DNA from: Stenotrophomonas sp. ZAC14D1_NAIMI4_1
GTDB lineage: Bacteria > Pseudomonadota > Gammaproteobacteria > Xanthomonadales > Xanthomonadaceae
Assembly: GCF_003086775.1 (NCBI RefSeq)
Contig: NZ_CP026001.1
Location: 2,506,407 to 2,570,406, forward strand
Direction: 5' to 3'
DNA: 64,000 nucleotides
A program made the position numbers and the translations under genes. Shown piece by piece: positions 27,202 to 38,313 of this stretch (positions are counted from its first letter, which is position 1; each line of letters begins with the position of its first letter). Below the pieces are notes generated by a model that was not told the DNA's origin, searched no databases, and worked only from the letters and a program-made list of their open reading frames with translations.

Positions 27202-27217
27202 CTATACCAACGTATAG
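27202..27217. promoter_or_regulatory. Dyad upstream of the magnesium leader
   Basis: CTATAC and GTATAG form a perfect 6-bp inverted repeat with CAAC between. It lies about 92 bp before the leader peptide start and may be an operator or promoter element; no match to a PhoP box was seen. Confidence 0.3.
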
Positions 27218-27308
27218 CCGCGCTTACCCACGGGCATCTAGGCCCGGCGCAGCCCTGCGCGGACAATAGCGGCACTGGGCCACGACGGCCTTGCCCACGG
27301 AGACGCTG

Positions 27309-27401
27309 ATGGACCCCGACCCTGCCGGGCGCGCCGCGCCCTGGATCAGTAACCCCCCTTCCCTGCTGGCGCCCATCGCCGGTCCCTGTCCTCACGCGTG
27401 A
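27309..27401 (+). CDS. Pro-rich MgtL-like leader peptide
   Basis: A 30-codon ORF in the transcribed leader of the mgtA operon. It has an ideal GGAG ribosome binding site (27299-27302) six bases before the ATG. The peptide begins MDPDP and has eight Pro in 30 residues, including a Pro-Pro pair. Enterobacterial MgtL leader peptides begin MEPDP, and this acidic-Pro alternation destabilises translating ribosomes at low Mg2+, switching mgtA expression on. The TGA at 27399-27401 is the start of a hairpin that can cover the next ribosome binding site. Similarity to MgtL is limited to the first five residues and the Pro content, so this could be convergent. Confidence 0.7.
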   Translation: MDPDPAGRAAPWISNPPSLLAPIAGPCPHA

Positions 27402-27439
27402 TGGGGGCCCCGGGCGTCGCCTGCCCGGAGTATCCCCAT
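27401..27439 (+). promoter_or_regulatory. Hairpin sequestering the start of the MgtE_N-like ORF
   Basis: An outer stem ATGGGG (27401-27406) with CCCCAT (27434-27439) encloses an inner stem CCGGGC (27410-27415) with GCCCGG (27423-27428). The 3' side contains the GGAG ribosome binding site (27427-27430) and two bases of the ATG at 27438. The 5' side begins on the last base of the leader stop codon, so a ribosome finishing the leader would open the hairpin, while early drop-off would leave it closed. Confidence 0.5.
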
Positions 27440-27737
27440 GTCCTGCACGATCCTCTACATCACCCTGCGCCGCCTGATCGCTGAGCGCGACCGCGCAGGC
27501 CTGCGCAGCCGCCTGCTGCAGCACGGCCCCGTCCTGTTCGCCCATGCGCTGGCGCTCGGTTCGCCGCGCGTCGTCGCCGATGCGTTGTCGCTGCTGCCGA
27601 TCAGCGAGCGCATGACGGCGCTGCGCCACCTGCCCCACCCCCTGCGCGATGCCATGAAGCCGCTGTGCATCGGCGGCAGCCAGCGCCTGCACCTGCAGCC
27701 ATGGTCGCCGCCGGTGCCTACCCTGCGCCGCGCCTGA
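27438..27737 (+). CDS. Stand-alone MgtE N-terminal-domain-like small protein
   Basis: A 99-residue soluble protein with a GGAG site seven bases upstream. Residues 44-70 (VADALSLLPISERMTALRHL, then PHPLRDAM) follow the helical repeat of the MgtE N domain, in which LPxxER is followed by a second LPxxL helix; this superhelical domain senses intracellular Mg2+ in MgtE transporters. No membrane span or CBS domain is present. Located between the Mg-responsive leader and mgtA, it may be a small Mg2+ sensor or modulator of MgtA. The family call is by eye and moderate; the C-terminal 25 residues are Pro-rich and unlike MgtE. Confidence 0.6.
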   Translation: MSCTILYITLRRLIAERDRAGLRSRLLQHGPVLFAHALALGSPRVVADALSLLPISERMTALRHLPHPLRDAMKPLCIGGSQRLHLQPWSPPVPTLRRA

Positions 27738-27752
27738 CCCACGCCACTCCAC

Positions 27753-27771
27753 GACCCGGCGCACCCGGGTC
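27753..27771 (+). promoter_or_regulatory. Hairpin in front of the mgtA ribosome binding site
   Basis: GACCCGG and CCGGGTC form a perfect 7-bp stem with loop CGCAC, 15 bp after the stop of the small ORF and just before GAGGATG, which serves as the mgtA ribosome binding site. It could act as a weak terminator or an mRNA processing and translation element. Confidence 0.4.
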
Positions 27772-27792
27772 GGCACCTCCGAGGATGACCCC

Positions 27793-30552
27793 ATGAGCCT
27801 GCTCAACGCCTGGTTCAATGCATTCCTGCGCAGCCGTCGCGCAGGCAGCCTGTTCCGCCGCCGCGCCCTGCCCGAGTCCGGCTTCGGCCGCGGCGCAGCG
27901 GAAGCCGCGCCTTCCACGCTTACCGAGGGCCTGCTCCGCCTGGCCCAGCTCGACGATGTCCGCCTGCTGGCCGCACTGGATTCGCACGCCGATGGCCTGA
28001 GCCCGCAGGAGGCCAGCGAGCGCTTTGCCCGGCTCGGCCCCAATGAAGTCGATCACGAAAAGCCGCTGCCGTGGTGGCGCCACCTGTGGCAGTGCTACCG
28101 CAATCCGTTCAACCTGCTGCTGAGCGTGCTGGCCGCCGTTTCCTGGCTGACCGAGGACGCCAAGGCCACGGTGGTGATCGGTGCGATGGTCCTGCTGTCC
28201 ACGCTCATCCGCTTCGTGCAGGAAGGACGCTCCAACCGCGCCGCCGAGCGGCTGAAGGCGCTGGTCGGCAACACCTCGCGGGTATTGCGGCGCAGCGCGG
28301 GCACCGAGGCCGCGGAGCTGGCCGGCCAGTACTTCGGCGCGCACCTGCACAGCCGCCGCCCGGCGCGCCTGCTCGACCTGCCGATCCGCGAACTGGTGCC
28401 GGGCGACCACATCGTGCTCTCTGCCGGCGACATGATTCCGGCCGACTGCCGCGTGCTGACTGCCAAGGATCTGTTCGTCGCCCAGGCGGCAATGACCGGC
28501 GAGTCGCTGCCGGTGGAGAAGTTCGCCAGCCCGGGGGCCGCCGATGCCGGCCTGATGGAACAGGCCAACCTGCTGTTCATGGGCACGAACGTGGTGTCCG
28601 GCACGGCGACGGCGGTGGTGCTGGCCACCGGCAACCGCACCTACTTCGGCACGCTTGCCCAGCGCAGCACCGCTACCGAGCGGGCGCCGACCGCGTTCCA
28701 GGCCGGGGTCAACAGTGTCAGCTGGCTGCTGATCCGCTTCGCCCTGGTCATGGTGCCGTTCGTGCTGCTCATCAACGGCTGGACCAAGGGCGACTGGACT
28801 GAAGCCTTCCTGTTTGCACTGTCGGTGGCGGTGGGCCTTACCCCTGAGATGCTGCCCATGATCGTCACCTCCACCCTCGCCAAGGGCGCCGTGCTGCTGT
28901 CGCGCAAGCGGGTGATCGTCAAGCGACTGGACGCGATCCAGAACTTCGGCGCGATGGAGGTGCTGTGCACCGACAAGACCGGCACCCTCACCCAGGACCG
29001 CATCGCCCTGGAGCGCCACACCGATGTGTTCGGGCAGGACTCGGAGGACGTGCTGAAGTTCGCCTACCTCAACAGCCATTTCCAGACCGGGCTGATCAAC
29101 CTGCTCGATCGCGCCGTGCTGGAGCACGTGGAGCTGCAGAGCTCGCTGCGCCTGTCGCAGGATTACCGCAAGGTCGACGAGATTCCGTTCGACTTCCAGC
29201 GCCGCCGCATGTCGGTGGTGGTGGCCGAGCGCGATGACCACCACGAGCTGATCTGCAAGGGCGCGGTGGAGGAAATGCTGGCGGTGTGCAGCACCGTGCG
29301 CGAGGGCGGGCACGACCGGCCGCTGGACGCGGCGCGGCTGGCGCGGGTGCGGCAGACCACCGAGGAACTGAACGAACAGGGGCTGCGCGTCGTGGCCGTG
29401 GCGATGAAGGAAACGGCGGCCAGCCAGTCGGTGTATTCGCAGGCCGACGAATGCGGGCTGACCCTGCTCGGCTACGTGGCCTTCCTCGACCCGCCCAAGG
29501 AGTCGGCCGCCCAGGCCCTGCAGGCACTGGCCGCGCATGGCGTGGAGGTCAAGGTCTTCACCGGCGACAACGAACTGGTGACCGCGCGTGTCTGCGCCCA
29601 GGTCGGGCTGGAGGCCGACGCCATCCTGACCGGCCCACAGATCGAACGCATGGAGGATGCCGCACTCTCACAGGCACTGCAGCAGCACCGCGTCTTCGCT
29701 CGCCTCACGCCACTGCACAAGGAACGCCTGGTGCGCTGCCTGCGCGCACAGGGCAAGGTGGTGGGCTTCATGGGCGACGGCATCAACGACGCACCGGCCC
29801 TGCGCGCGGCCGACATCGGCATCAGCGTGGACAGCGCGGTGGACATCGCCAAGGAGGCCGCCGACATCATCCTGCTGGAAAAGAGCCTGATGGTGCTGGA
29901 GGACGGCATCGTGCAGGGCCGCCGCACGTTCTGCAACATGCTCAAGTACATCCGCATGACCGCCAGCTCCAATTTCGGCAACGTGTTCTCGGTACTGGTC
30001 GCTTCGGCCTTCCTGCCCTTCCTGCCGATGCTGCCGCTGCAGCTGCTGGTGCAGAACCTGCTGTATGACATCTCGCAGATCGCCATTCCGTTCGACAACG
30101 TCGACGAGGAACTGGTGCGGCAGCCGCTGAAGTGGAATCCGGCGGACATCGGCCGCTTCATGGTGTTCTTCGGGCCGATCAGTTCGATCTTCGACCTGTG
30201 CTGCTTCGCACTGATGTGGCATGTGTTCGATGCGCGCACGGCCGCCGACCAGAGCCTGTTCCAGTCCGGCTGGTTCGTGGTCGGCCTGCTCACCCAGACC
30301 CTGATCGTGCACATGATCCGCACGCCCAGGGTGCCGTTCCTGCAGAGCATCGCCGCACCGGCGCTGCTGCTGATGACCGGCGCGATCATGGCCATCGGCG
30401 TGCTGCTGCCGATGAGCCCGCTGGCCGGTTACTTCAAGCTGCAGGCCCTGCCGCTGGGTTACTGGCCGTTCCTGGTAGCGATCCTGTTCGGCTATGCGGT
30501 GCTGACCACGGCAATGAAGCGGCTCTACATCCGCCGCTACGGGTGGCAGTGA
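27793..30552 (+). CDS. mgtA: Magnesium-translocating P-type ATPase
   Basis: A 919-residue P3B-type ATPase that imports Mg2+ from the periplasm. The actuator loop TGES (about 236-239) and the phosphorylation motif DKTGTLT (Asp394) are intact. KGAVEE marks the nucleotide domain, and GDGINDAPAL the hinge. Helix pairs lie near residues 95-140, 310-370 and the six C-terminal spans after 720. The N-terminal tail with RRRALPES is basic, as in MgtA. It is preceded by a Mg-type leader and followed without gap by an mgtC-like gene (TGATG overlap), as in Salmonella mgtCB but in the opposite gene order. Confidence 0.95.
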   Translation: MSLLNAWFNAFLRSRRAGSLFRRRALPESGFGRGAAEAAPSTLTEGLLRLAQLDDVRLLAALDSHADGLSPQEASERFARLGPNEVDHEKPLPWWRHLWQCYRNPFNLLLSVLAAVSWLTEDAKATVVIGAMVLLSTLIRFVQEGRSNRAAERLKALVGNTSRVLRRSAGTEAAELAGQYFGAHLHSRRPARLLDLPIRELVPGDHIVLSAGDMIPADCRVLTAKDLFVAQAAMTGESLPVEKFASPGAADAGLMEQANLLFMGTNVVSGTATAVVLATGNRTYFGTLAQRSTATERAPTAFQAGVNSVSWLLIRFALVMVPFVLLINGWTKGDWTEAFLFALSVAVGLTPEMLPMIVTSTLAKGAVLLSRKRVIVKRLDAIQNFGAMEVLCTDKTGTLTQDRIALERHTDVFGQDSEDVLKFAYLNSHFQTGLINLLDRAVLEHVELQSSLRLSQDYRKVDEIPFDFQRRRMSVVVAERDDHHELICKGAVEEMLAVCSTVREGGHDRPLDAARLARVRQTTEELNEQGLRVVAVAMKETAASQSVYSQADECGLTLLGYVAFLDPPKESAAQALQALAAHGVEVKVFTGDNELVTARVCAQVGLEADAILTGPQIERMEDAALSQALQQHRVFARLTPLHKERLVRCLRAQGKVVGFMGDGINDAPALRAADIGISVDSAVDIAKEAADIILLEKSLMVLEDGIVQGRRTFCNMLKYIRMTASSNFGNVFSVLVASAFLPFLPMLPLQLLVQNLLYDISQIAIPFDNVDEELVRQPLKWNPADIGRFMVFFGPISSIFDLCCFALMWHVFDARTAADQSLFQSGWFVVGLLTQTLIVHMIRTPRVPFLQSIAAPALLLMTGAIMAIGVLLPMSPLAGYFKLQALPLGYWPFLVAILFGYAVLTTAMKRLYIRRYGWQ

Positions 30553-31292
30553 TGATCGCGTTGCAGGTGAACCTGCCGCCGTTCGACGCGGGGGCGACGC
30601 TCGGCTCGCTGCTCAGCCTGACCGTTGCGTTCGTGCTGGGCGCGGCCATCGGCCTGGAACGCCAACTGCGGCAACGCACGGCCGGGCTGCGCACCAACAC
30701 GCTGGTGGCGGTCGGCGCCGCCGTCTTCGTCGATCTGGCGGTGCGCTTCCATGATCTGTACGGCGGCCCGCCCTCGCCGCTGCACGTGGTGGCCTACGTC
30801 ATCTCCGGCGTCGGATTCCTTGGCGCCGGCGCGATCATGAAGGACGGTGCGCAGGTTTCGGGCCTGAACACCGCCGCGACCCTGTGGGGTTCGGCCGCGG
30901 TCGGAACCTGTGCCGGCGTCAAGCTGCTGCCGGAAGCGGTGATGGCAGCCGTGTTCGTGCTGGCCGCCAACACCCTGCTACGGCCAGTGGTGAACCGCAT
31001 CCAGCGGCAACCGCTGGCAGAGGGCTTCGGCGAGGCGACCTATGCGATCAACGTCGTCTGCCAGCGCGAGCAGCAGGCCGAAGTGCTGGACCGCCTGCTG
31101 TTGCTGCTGGAACAGGCGCAGTATCCGGTACGGGCGGTGGACCAGCGGCCGTTCGGCGAACGCGACGTGGAGATCGAGGCGGTGCTGTATGCCACCTCGG
31201 TCGATGCAGCCGAACTGGATGCGGTGCTGGAGAACCTGGCCGGTACACCCGGTGTGCTGCAGGGGTTCTGGAACGCCAGCCTCGAGGAATGA
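30552..31292 (+). CDS. mgtC: MgtC/SapB family inner membrane protein
   Basis: A 246-residue protein. Five hydrophobic spans fill residues 15-145 with the MgtC signature GAAIGLERQLRQRTAGLRTN (about residues 31-50) and GVGFLGAGAIMKDG (about 90-103). The C-terminal 90 residues form an ACT-like soluble domain (TYAINVVCQREQQAEVLDRL). MgtC proteins support growth in low Mg2+ and inhibit the F-type ATP synthase in Salmonella. The start overlaps the mgtA stop by one base, so it is the last gene of the Mg operon. A GTAG palindrome pair follows its stop. Confidence 0.9.
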   Translation: MIALQVNLPPFDAGATLGSLLSLTVAFVLGAAIGLERQLRQRTAGLRTNTLVAVGAAVFVDLAVRFHDLYGGPPSPLHVVAYVISGVGFLGAGAIMKDGAQVSGLNTAATLWGSAAVGTCAGVKLLPEAVMAAVFVLAANTLLRPVVNRIQRQPLAEGFGEATYAINVVCQREQQAEVLDRLLLLLEQAQYPVRAVDQRPFGERDVEIEAVLYATSVDAAELDAVLENLAGTPGVLQGFWNASLEE

Positions 31293-31301
31293 CCCACCCC
31301 G

Positions 31302-31348
31302 GTAGTGCCGGCCGCTGGCCGGCATTGCCCACCAAGGTGGGCAGCTAC
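31302..31348. repeat. SMAG-type palindrome pair after mgtC
   Basis: GTAG-TGCCGGCC-GCT-GGCCGGCA is followed at once by a second hairpin TTGCCCACC-AAGG-TGGGCAG ending in CTAC. The two hairpins have different stems. It lies 10 bp after the mgtC TGA and may serve as the operon terminator. Confidence 0.75.
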
Positions 31349-31428
31349 CAAACCCGCTCCACCACGGTGGGAATCTCCTGCCAGCGCCGCTTATCATCCC
31401 CCCACCACCCGCCAGGGAGCCCCACCCG

Positions 31429-32487
31429 ATGCCGTCGCTGTCGCCCCGCCGCCCGCTGGCGCTGTTCGCCCTGATCGTGGTGATGGGGGCGATCTTCCTG
31501 CTGGACACCCTCACCGATTACGCGGTGGCCGCTGCCTGCTTCTACGCGGCCGTCATCCTCGCCGCGTCGCGGCTGATGTCGGCCCGCGGCCTGCTCTGCC
31601 TGGCGGCGGCCTGCATCGCCCTGACCGGCCTCAGCTTCTTCCTGACCCGCTTCGGCACCTATCGCATCGGCCTGGTCAACTCGACCATCGGCATGCTGGT
31701 CATCGGCATCACCACCTGGCTGGTGCTGAAGATGGAAGCTGCCAAGGCTGCCGTGCAGGAAGCACAGGCGCGCCTGTTGCGGGTCGCGCGGGCCTCCACG
31801 GTGGGTGAGCTGACGACCTCGATCGCCCACGAAGTGAACCAGCCGCTGGCGGCCATTGCCAGCAGTGCCGAGGCCGGCCAGCGCTGGTTGGCGCAATCGC
31901 CCCCCAACGTCGACAAGGCGCTGCAGGCCATCGCCCGCATCCTGTCCGATGCACATCGTGCCAGTGACGTAATTGCCCGCATCCGTGGCCTGACCCAGGG
32001 CGCGGCACCGGAACGCCGCGCCTTCGATCTGAACCAGGCCGTACAGGACATGCTCGCGCTGTCGCGCAGCGAACTCGACCAGCACCACGTAGACGTGTCG
32101 CTGCTGCTGGATACCGAGCTGCCCGCGGTCTTCGCCGACCCGGTGCAGGTGCAGCAGGTGATCGGCAACCTGCTGCTGAACGCGGTCGATGCGATGGCCC
32201 AGCTGCCCCCGGGCGAGCGCCGCGTGGCCCTGGTGACCGCGCGCGATGGCCGCGGCCAGGCCAGCCTGAGCGTGCGTGACCGTGGCATCGGCCTGCCCAC
32301 GGATCAGCCGGACCGCGTCTTTGATGCCTTCTGGACCACCAAGGACCATGGCCTCGGCCTGGGCCTCAGCCTGAGCCGTTCGATGATCGAGGCCAATGGT
32401 GGCCGCATCCGCGCCGAACGACCGGCCGGGGGTGGCGCCTGTTTCGTGTTCGAGCTGCCCACCGCGGGCAAGGATGACCATGCGTAA
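31429..32487 (+). CDS. Sensor histidine kinase (FixL/DctB-like)
   Basis: A 352-residue kinase. The N-terminal 105 residues hold about four membrane helices with very short periplasmic loops, so it may sense within the membrane. The HisKA segment TTSIAHEVNQPLAAI carries His134, the form seen in FixL/DctB/TtrS kinases. ATPase boxes are NLLLNAVDAM, RDRGIGLP and FWTTK...GLGLGLSLSR. An AGGGAG ribosome binding site precedes the ATG. The last codons overlap the response regulator start, so the two form a pair. Confidence 0.9.
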   Translation: MPSLSPRRPLALFALIVVMGAIFLLDTLTDYAVAAACFYAAVILAASRLMSARGLLCLAAACIALTGLSFFLTRFGTYRIGLVNSTIGMLVIGITTWLVLKMEAAKAAVQEAQARLLRVARASTVGELTTSIAHEVNQPLAAIASSAEAGQRWLAQSPPNVDKALQAIARILSDAHRASDVIARIRGLTQGAAPERRAFDLNQAVQDMLALSRSELDQHHVDVSLLLDTELPAVFADPVQVQQVIGNLLLNAVDAMAQLPPGERRVALVTARDGRGQASLSVRDRGIGLPTDQPDRVFDAFWTTKDHGLGLGLSLSRSMIEANGGRIRAERPAGGGACFVFELPTAGKDDHA

Positions 32488-33121
32488 GCCGTTGCCACCC
32501 CCGGCCGACGCGGCCCCCATCGTCTATGTGATCGATGACGATGCATCCGTGCGCGCCGCGCTGGAAGACCTGCTGGCGTCGATGGGCCTGCAGGTGCGGG
32601 CATTCGCCTCCACCCAGGCCTTCCTCGATCATCCCCGCGACGATGCGCCGGCCTGCCTGGTGCTGGACGTGCGCATGCCCGGACAGAGCGGCCTGGACTT
32701 CCACCGCAGCATGGCGGACCTCGGCCTGCAGGTGCCGGTGGTGTTCATCACCGGCCACGGCGACATCGCCATGGGCGTCAATGCGATCAAGGCCGGCGCC
32801 ATCGAATTCCTGACCAAGCCCTTCCGCGACCAGGAACTGCTGGACGCCATCCACAAGGGCATCGCCCTGGACCGCGAGCGGCGGCGCGAGGGCGAGGCGC
32901 TGGGCGAGCTGCAGGCACGCTGGCAGACCCTCAGCGCCGGTGAGCGCGAGGTGGTGGACGGCGTGGTGCGCGGACGCCTCAACAAGCAGATCGCCGCCGA
33001 CCTCGGTGTCAGCGAGATCACGGTGAAAGTGCGGCGCGCGCAGGTGATGCGCAAGATGGAAGCGCGCACCCTGGTTGACCTCGTGCGCATGTACGACCGC
33101 CTGCAGGCCGCTGCACCATGA
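32480..33121 (+). CDS. FixJ-family response regulator
   Basis: A 213-residue NarL/FixJ-type regulator. The receiver has VYVIDDDASVR with the acceptor Asp63 in LVLDVRMPGQSG; FITGHGDI and FLTKPF are the switch residues. A short linker leads to a LuxR-type HTH with LSAGEREVVDGVVRGRLNKQ and a recognition helix ISEITVK-like segment near 180. The start at 32480 has AAGG six bases upstream; ATG at 32474 would add two residues. Partner kinase is the preceding gene. Targets are not apparent; the following DUF1697 gene is coupled by ATGA. Confidence 0.9.
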   Translation: MRKPLPPPADAAPIVYVIDDDASVRAALEDLLASMGLQVRAFASTQAFLDHPRDDAPACLVLDVRMPGQSGLDFHRSMADLGLQVPVVFITGHGDIAMGVNAIKAGAIEFLTKPFRDQELLDAIHKGIALDRERRREGEALGELQARWQTLSAGEREVVDGVVRGRLNKQIAADLGVSEITVKVRRAQVMRKMEARTLVDLVRMYDRLQAAAP

Positions 33122-33633
33122 ACGTTTACGTGGCCCTGCTGCGGGCGGTGAACGTGGGCGGTACCGGCAAGCTGCCGATGGCAGCGCTGGTGGCGATGTG
33201 CGTGGACGCCGGCTTCAGCGACGTGCGGACCTATATCGCCAGCGGCAACGTGGTGTTCCGCAGCCAAAGCGACGAGGCAACCGTTCGCGACGCACTCGCC
33301 CACCGGCTGCAGGCTCATGCCGGCAAGCCGGTAGGTGTGCTGGTGCGCAGCGCCGCGGAGATGGCCGATGTGGTCAGGGGCAATCCTTTCCCGCAGGCCG
33401 CCGGCAACCGCGTGGTTGCCCTGTTCGTCGACGGCCCGCTGCCGGGCGATCCGTTGCAGGGCGTGACCGGGCGCATTGCCGAGCAGCTGGCGCTGGGGCC
33501 GCGCGCATTGTACGTGCACTACGGCGAGGGCATGGCCGATTCGAAGCTGCGGATTCCCTGCGCTGCGCAGGGCACCGGCCGCAATCTCAACACCGTGGTA
33601 CGGCTGGCTGCGATGGCCGCTGCGCTGGCCTGA
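33118..33633 (+). CDS. DUF1697 domain-containing protein
   Basis: A 171-residue cytosolic protein of the DUF1697 family (COG3797). The family signature is at the N-terminus: YVALLRAVNVGGTGKLPMA, then YIASGNVVFRS near 37-47. The C-terminal half ends RNLNTVVRLAAM, also conserved. The function is unknown. Its start overlaps the response regulator stop, although DUF1697 genes usually occur alone, so co-regulation may be incidental. Confidence 0.88.
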   Translation: MNVYVALLRAVNVGGTGKLPMAALVAMCVDAGFSDVRTYIASGNVVFRSQSDEATVRDALAHRLQAHAGKPVGVLVRSAAEMADVVRGNPFPQAAGNRVVALFVDGPLPGDPLQGVTGRIAEQLALGPRALYVHYGEGMADSKLRIPCAAQGTGRNLNTVVRLAAMAAALA

Positions 33634-33654
33634 GCGCGGTCTCCGCCCGTACGG

Positions 33655-34821
33655 CTACGGCAGGCGATGTCGCGTCCGCGTGTCGATCAGGCCCACCAGC
33701 AACACCACTACGCTGGTCAGCCAGCCAGCCGCCAGCAGGTGGGTGAACGGCAGCAGGGGGCCCATGGCCACCAGCAGCAGCGCGCCCAGCAGGTGCGAAC
33801 GCGGCACCCGCCCGTACACCGCGCGCTTGTACAGCGCGCTGCCCAGCAGGTAGATCAGCGGCCCGGCCACCAGCATCGCTGCGTGCGGCAGCGATACACC
33901 CTCCTCCGGCGCGTCCATCACCAGGTCGTTGCCGACCGCGGTGGCGATGATGCCGGCGATCAGCAGCGCATGCACGTAGTGGAAGTAGGCGCCGATGCGC
34001 CCGGGATCGTCGGAGCGGGTGATGGTGTCGGTGGCATCCTGGCTGGAGATGCCGAAGTACAGCCACCACATCGCCAGGGTGCCGGCGAAGGTGGCGAGCA
34101 CGGCCGAGACCACGTCGACGTTCCAGTTGCCCGCCTCGCTGAGCACGCCGCCGGTGGCCAGCAGCGTCTCACCGAGTGCGACGATGACGAACAGCTGGCA
34201 GCGCTCGGCCAGATGGCCGCCTTCGATCGTCCATTCGCGCGTGTGCGAGCGCCCCAGCCCCGGGAACGCGAAGCCGAACATCGGCGACAGGTATTCGCAG
34301 GCCACCGCCAGCGCCCACAGCCCCAGCCGCAGGTTGCCTTCGGCTGCCGCCCCCGCCAGCCAGAAGCAGGCCGACACCAGCACCCAGGCCAGCATGCGGC
34401 GGAAGTTGGGCGCCAGTGCATGGCCGCGCCCTACTTCCCACAACACGAAGGCCGTGCGTCCCACCTGCATCGTGGCGTAGGCCCCCGCAAACACCCAGGC
34501 GCGCTCGCCGAACGCGTCGGGAATGGAGGACGACATCAGCAGCGCCAGCAGCATCGTGGTGAACAACAGGCCCCGGATACGCGGCGCCTGCGGATCGAAC
34601 CAGTTGCTGACCCAGCACGCGTACTGCCAGCCCAGCCAGACCGCGAACCACAGCACCAGCGTCTGCAGCACGCCGAGCAGGCCGAGGTGGTGCAGCAGGT
34701 GGTGGCTGAGCTGGGTGACGGCGAAGACGTAGACCAGATCGAAGAACAGCTCCTCGTAGGTCACCCGCGCGTGGTGACCGTCGCGGCGGCGCAGGGCGGG
34801 TACACGGATGCCGGGAACCAT
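33655..34821 (-). CDS. Low-temperature-requirement protein A (LtrA) homologue
   Basis: A 388-residue integral membrane protein of the LtrA family with about ten predicted helices. The signature is the N-terminal RVTYEELFFDLVYVFAVTQL (residues about 19-38), and HLAERCQLFVIVALGETLL near 205-223 is the second conserved block. The transported or bound ligand is unknown; LtrA of Listeria is needed for growth in the cold. The start at 34821 is chosen for the distance to the signature; the same frame remains open upstream. It is divergent from the beta-lactamase, with 121 bp between. Stop is a TAG without a clear repeat. Confidence 0.88.
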   Translation of the reverse strand: MVPGIRVPALRRRDGHHARVTYEELFFDLVYVFAVTQLSHHLLHHLGLLGVLQTLVLWFAVWLGWQYACWVSNWFDPQAPRIRGLLFTTMLLALLMSSSIPDAFGERAWVFAGAYATMQVGRTAFVLWEVGRGHALAPNFRRMLAWVLVSACFWLAGAAAEGNLRLGLWALAVACEYLSPMFGFAFPGLGRSHTREWTIEGGHLAERCQLFVIVALGETLLATGGVLSEAGNWNVDVVSAVLATFAGTLAMWWLYFGISSQDATDTITRSDDPGRIGAYFHYVHALLIAGIIATAVGNDLVMDAPEEGVSLPHAAMLVAGPLIYLLGSALYKRAVYGRVPRSHLLGALLLVAMGPLLPFTHLLAAGWLTSVVVLLVGLIDTRTRHRLP

Positions 34822-34873
34822 GGAAACTCCTGATCGGTGGCCGAGCCAACCATCGCGCTTATTGCAGCCATGA

Positions 34874-38130
<3,257 letters not shown>

Positions 38131-38313
38131 GGCTCGGCAACCTGGTGGCGCGCAAGGGACCGGGCCCAGTCAAGCACGACCGCGGCCGTCGTGCCATTAC
38201 CCGGAGGAGGGGTGCCAGCCTGCCACGGCAACGGTTACAACGGCGTCTTCCCGTGATCGCTGCGCTATCCTGCGGCGGTAGATGGCCTTCGTGCTCCACC
38301 CAGGACGTACTGC

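Noticed and set aside
27155..27437. Possible M-box (ykoK) Mg2+ riboswitch upstream of mgtA
   Set aside because: The leader has a well-placed Pro-rich ORF and simple hairpins; I could not find the conserved M-box core. An Infernal search with the Rfam M-box model would settle it.
38131..38313. Promoter elements between the molybdoenzyme gene and fdhD
   Set aside because: TATCCT near 38265 could be a -10 for fdhD, but no -35 at proper spacing was found; the 183-bp gap is otherwise featureless to me.
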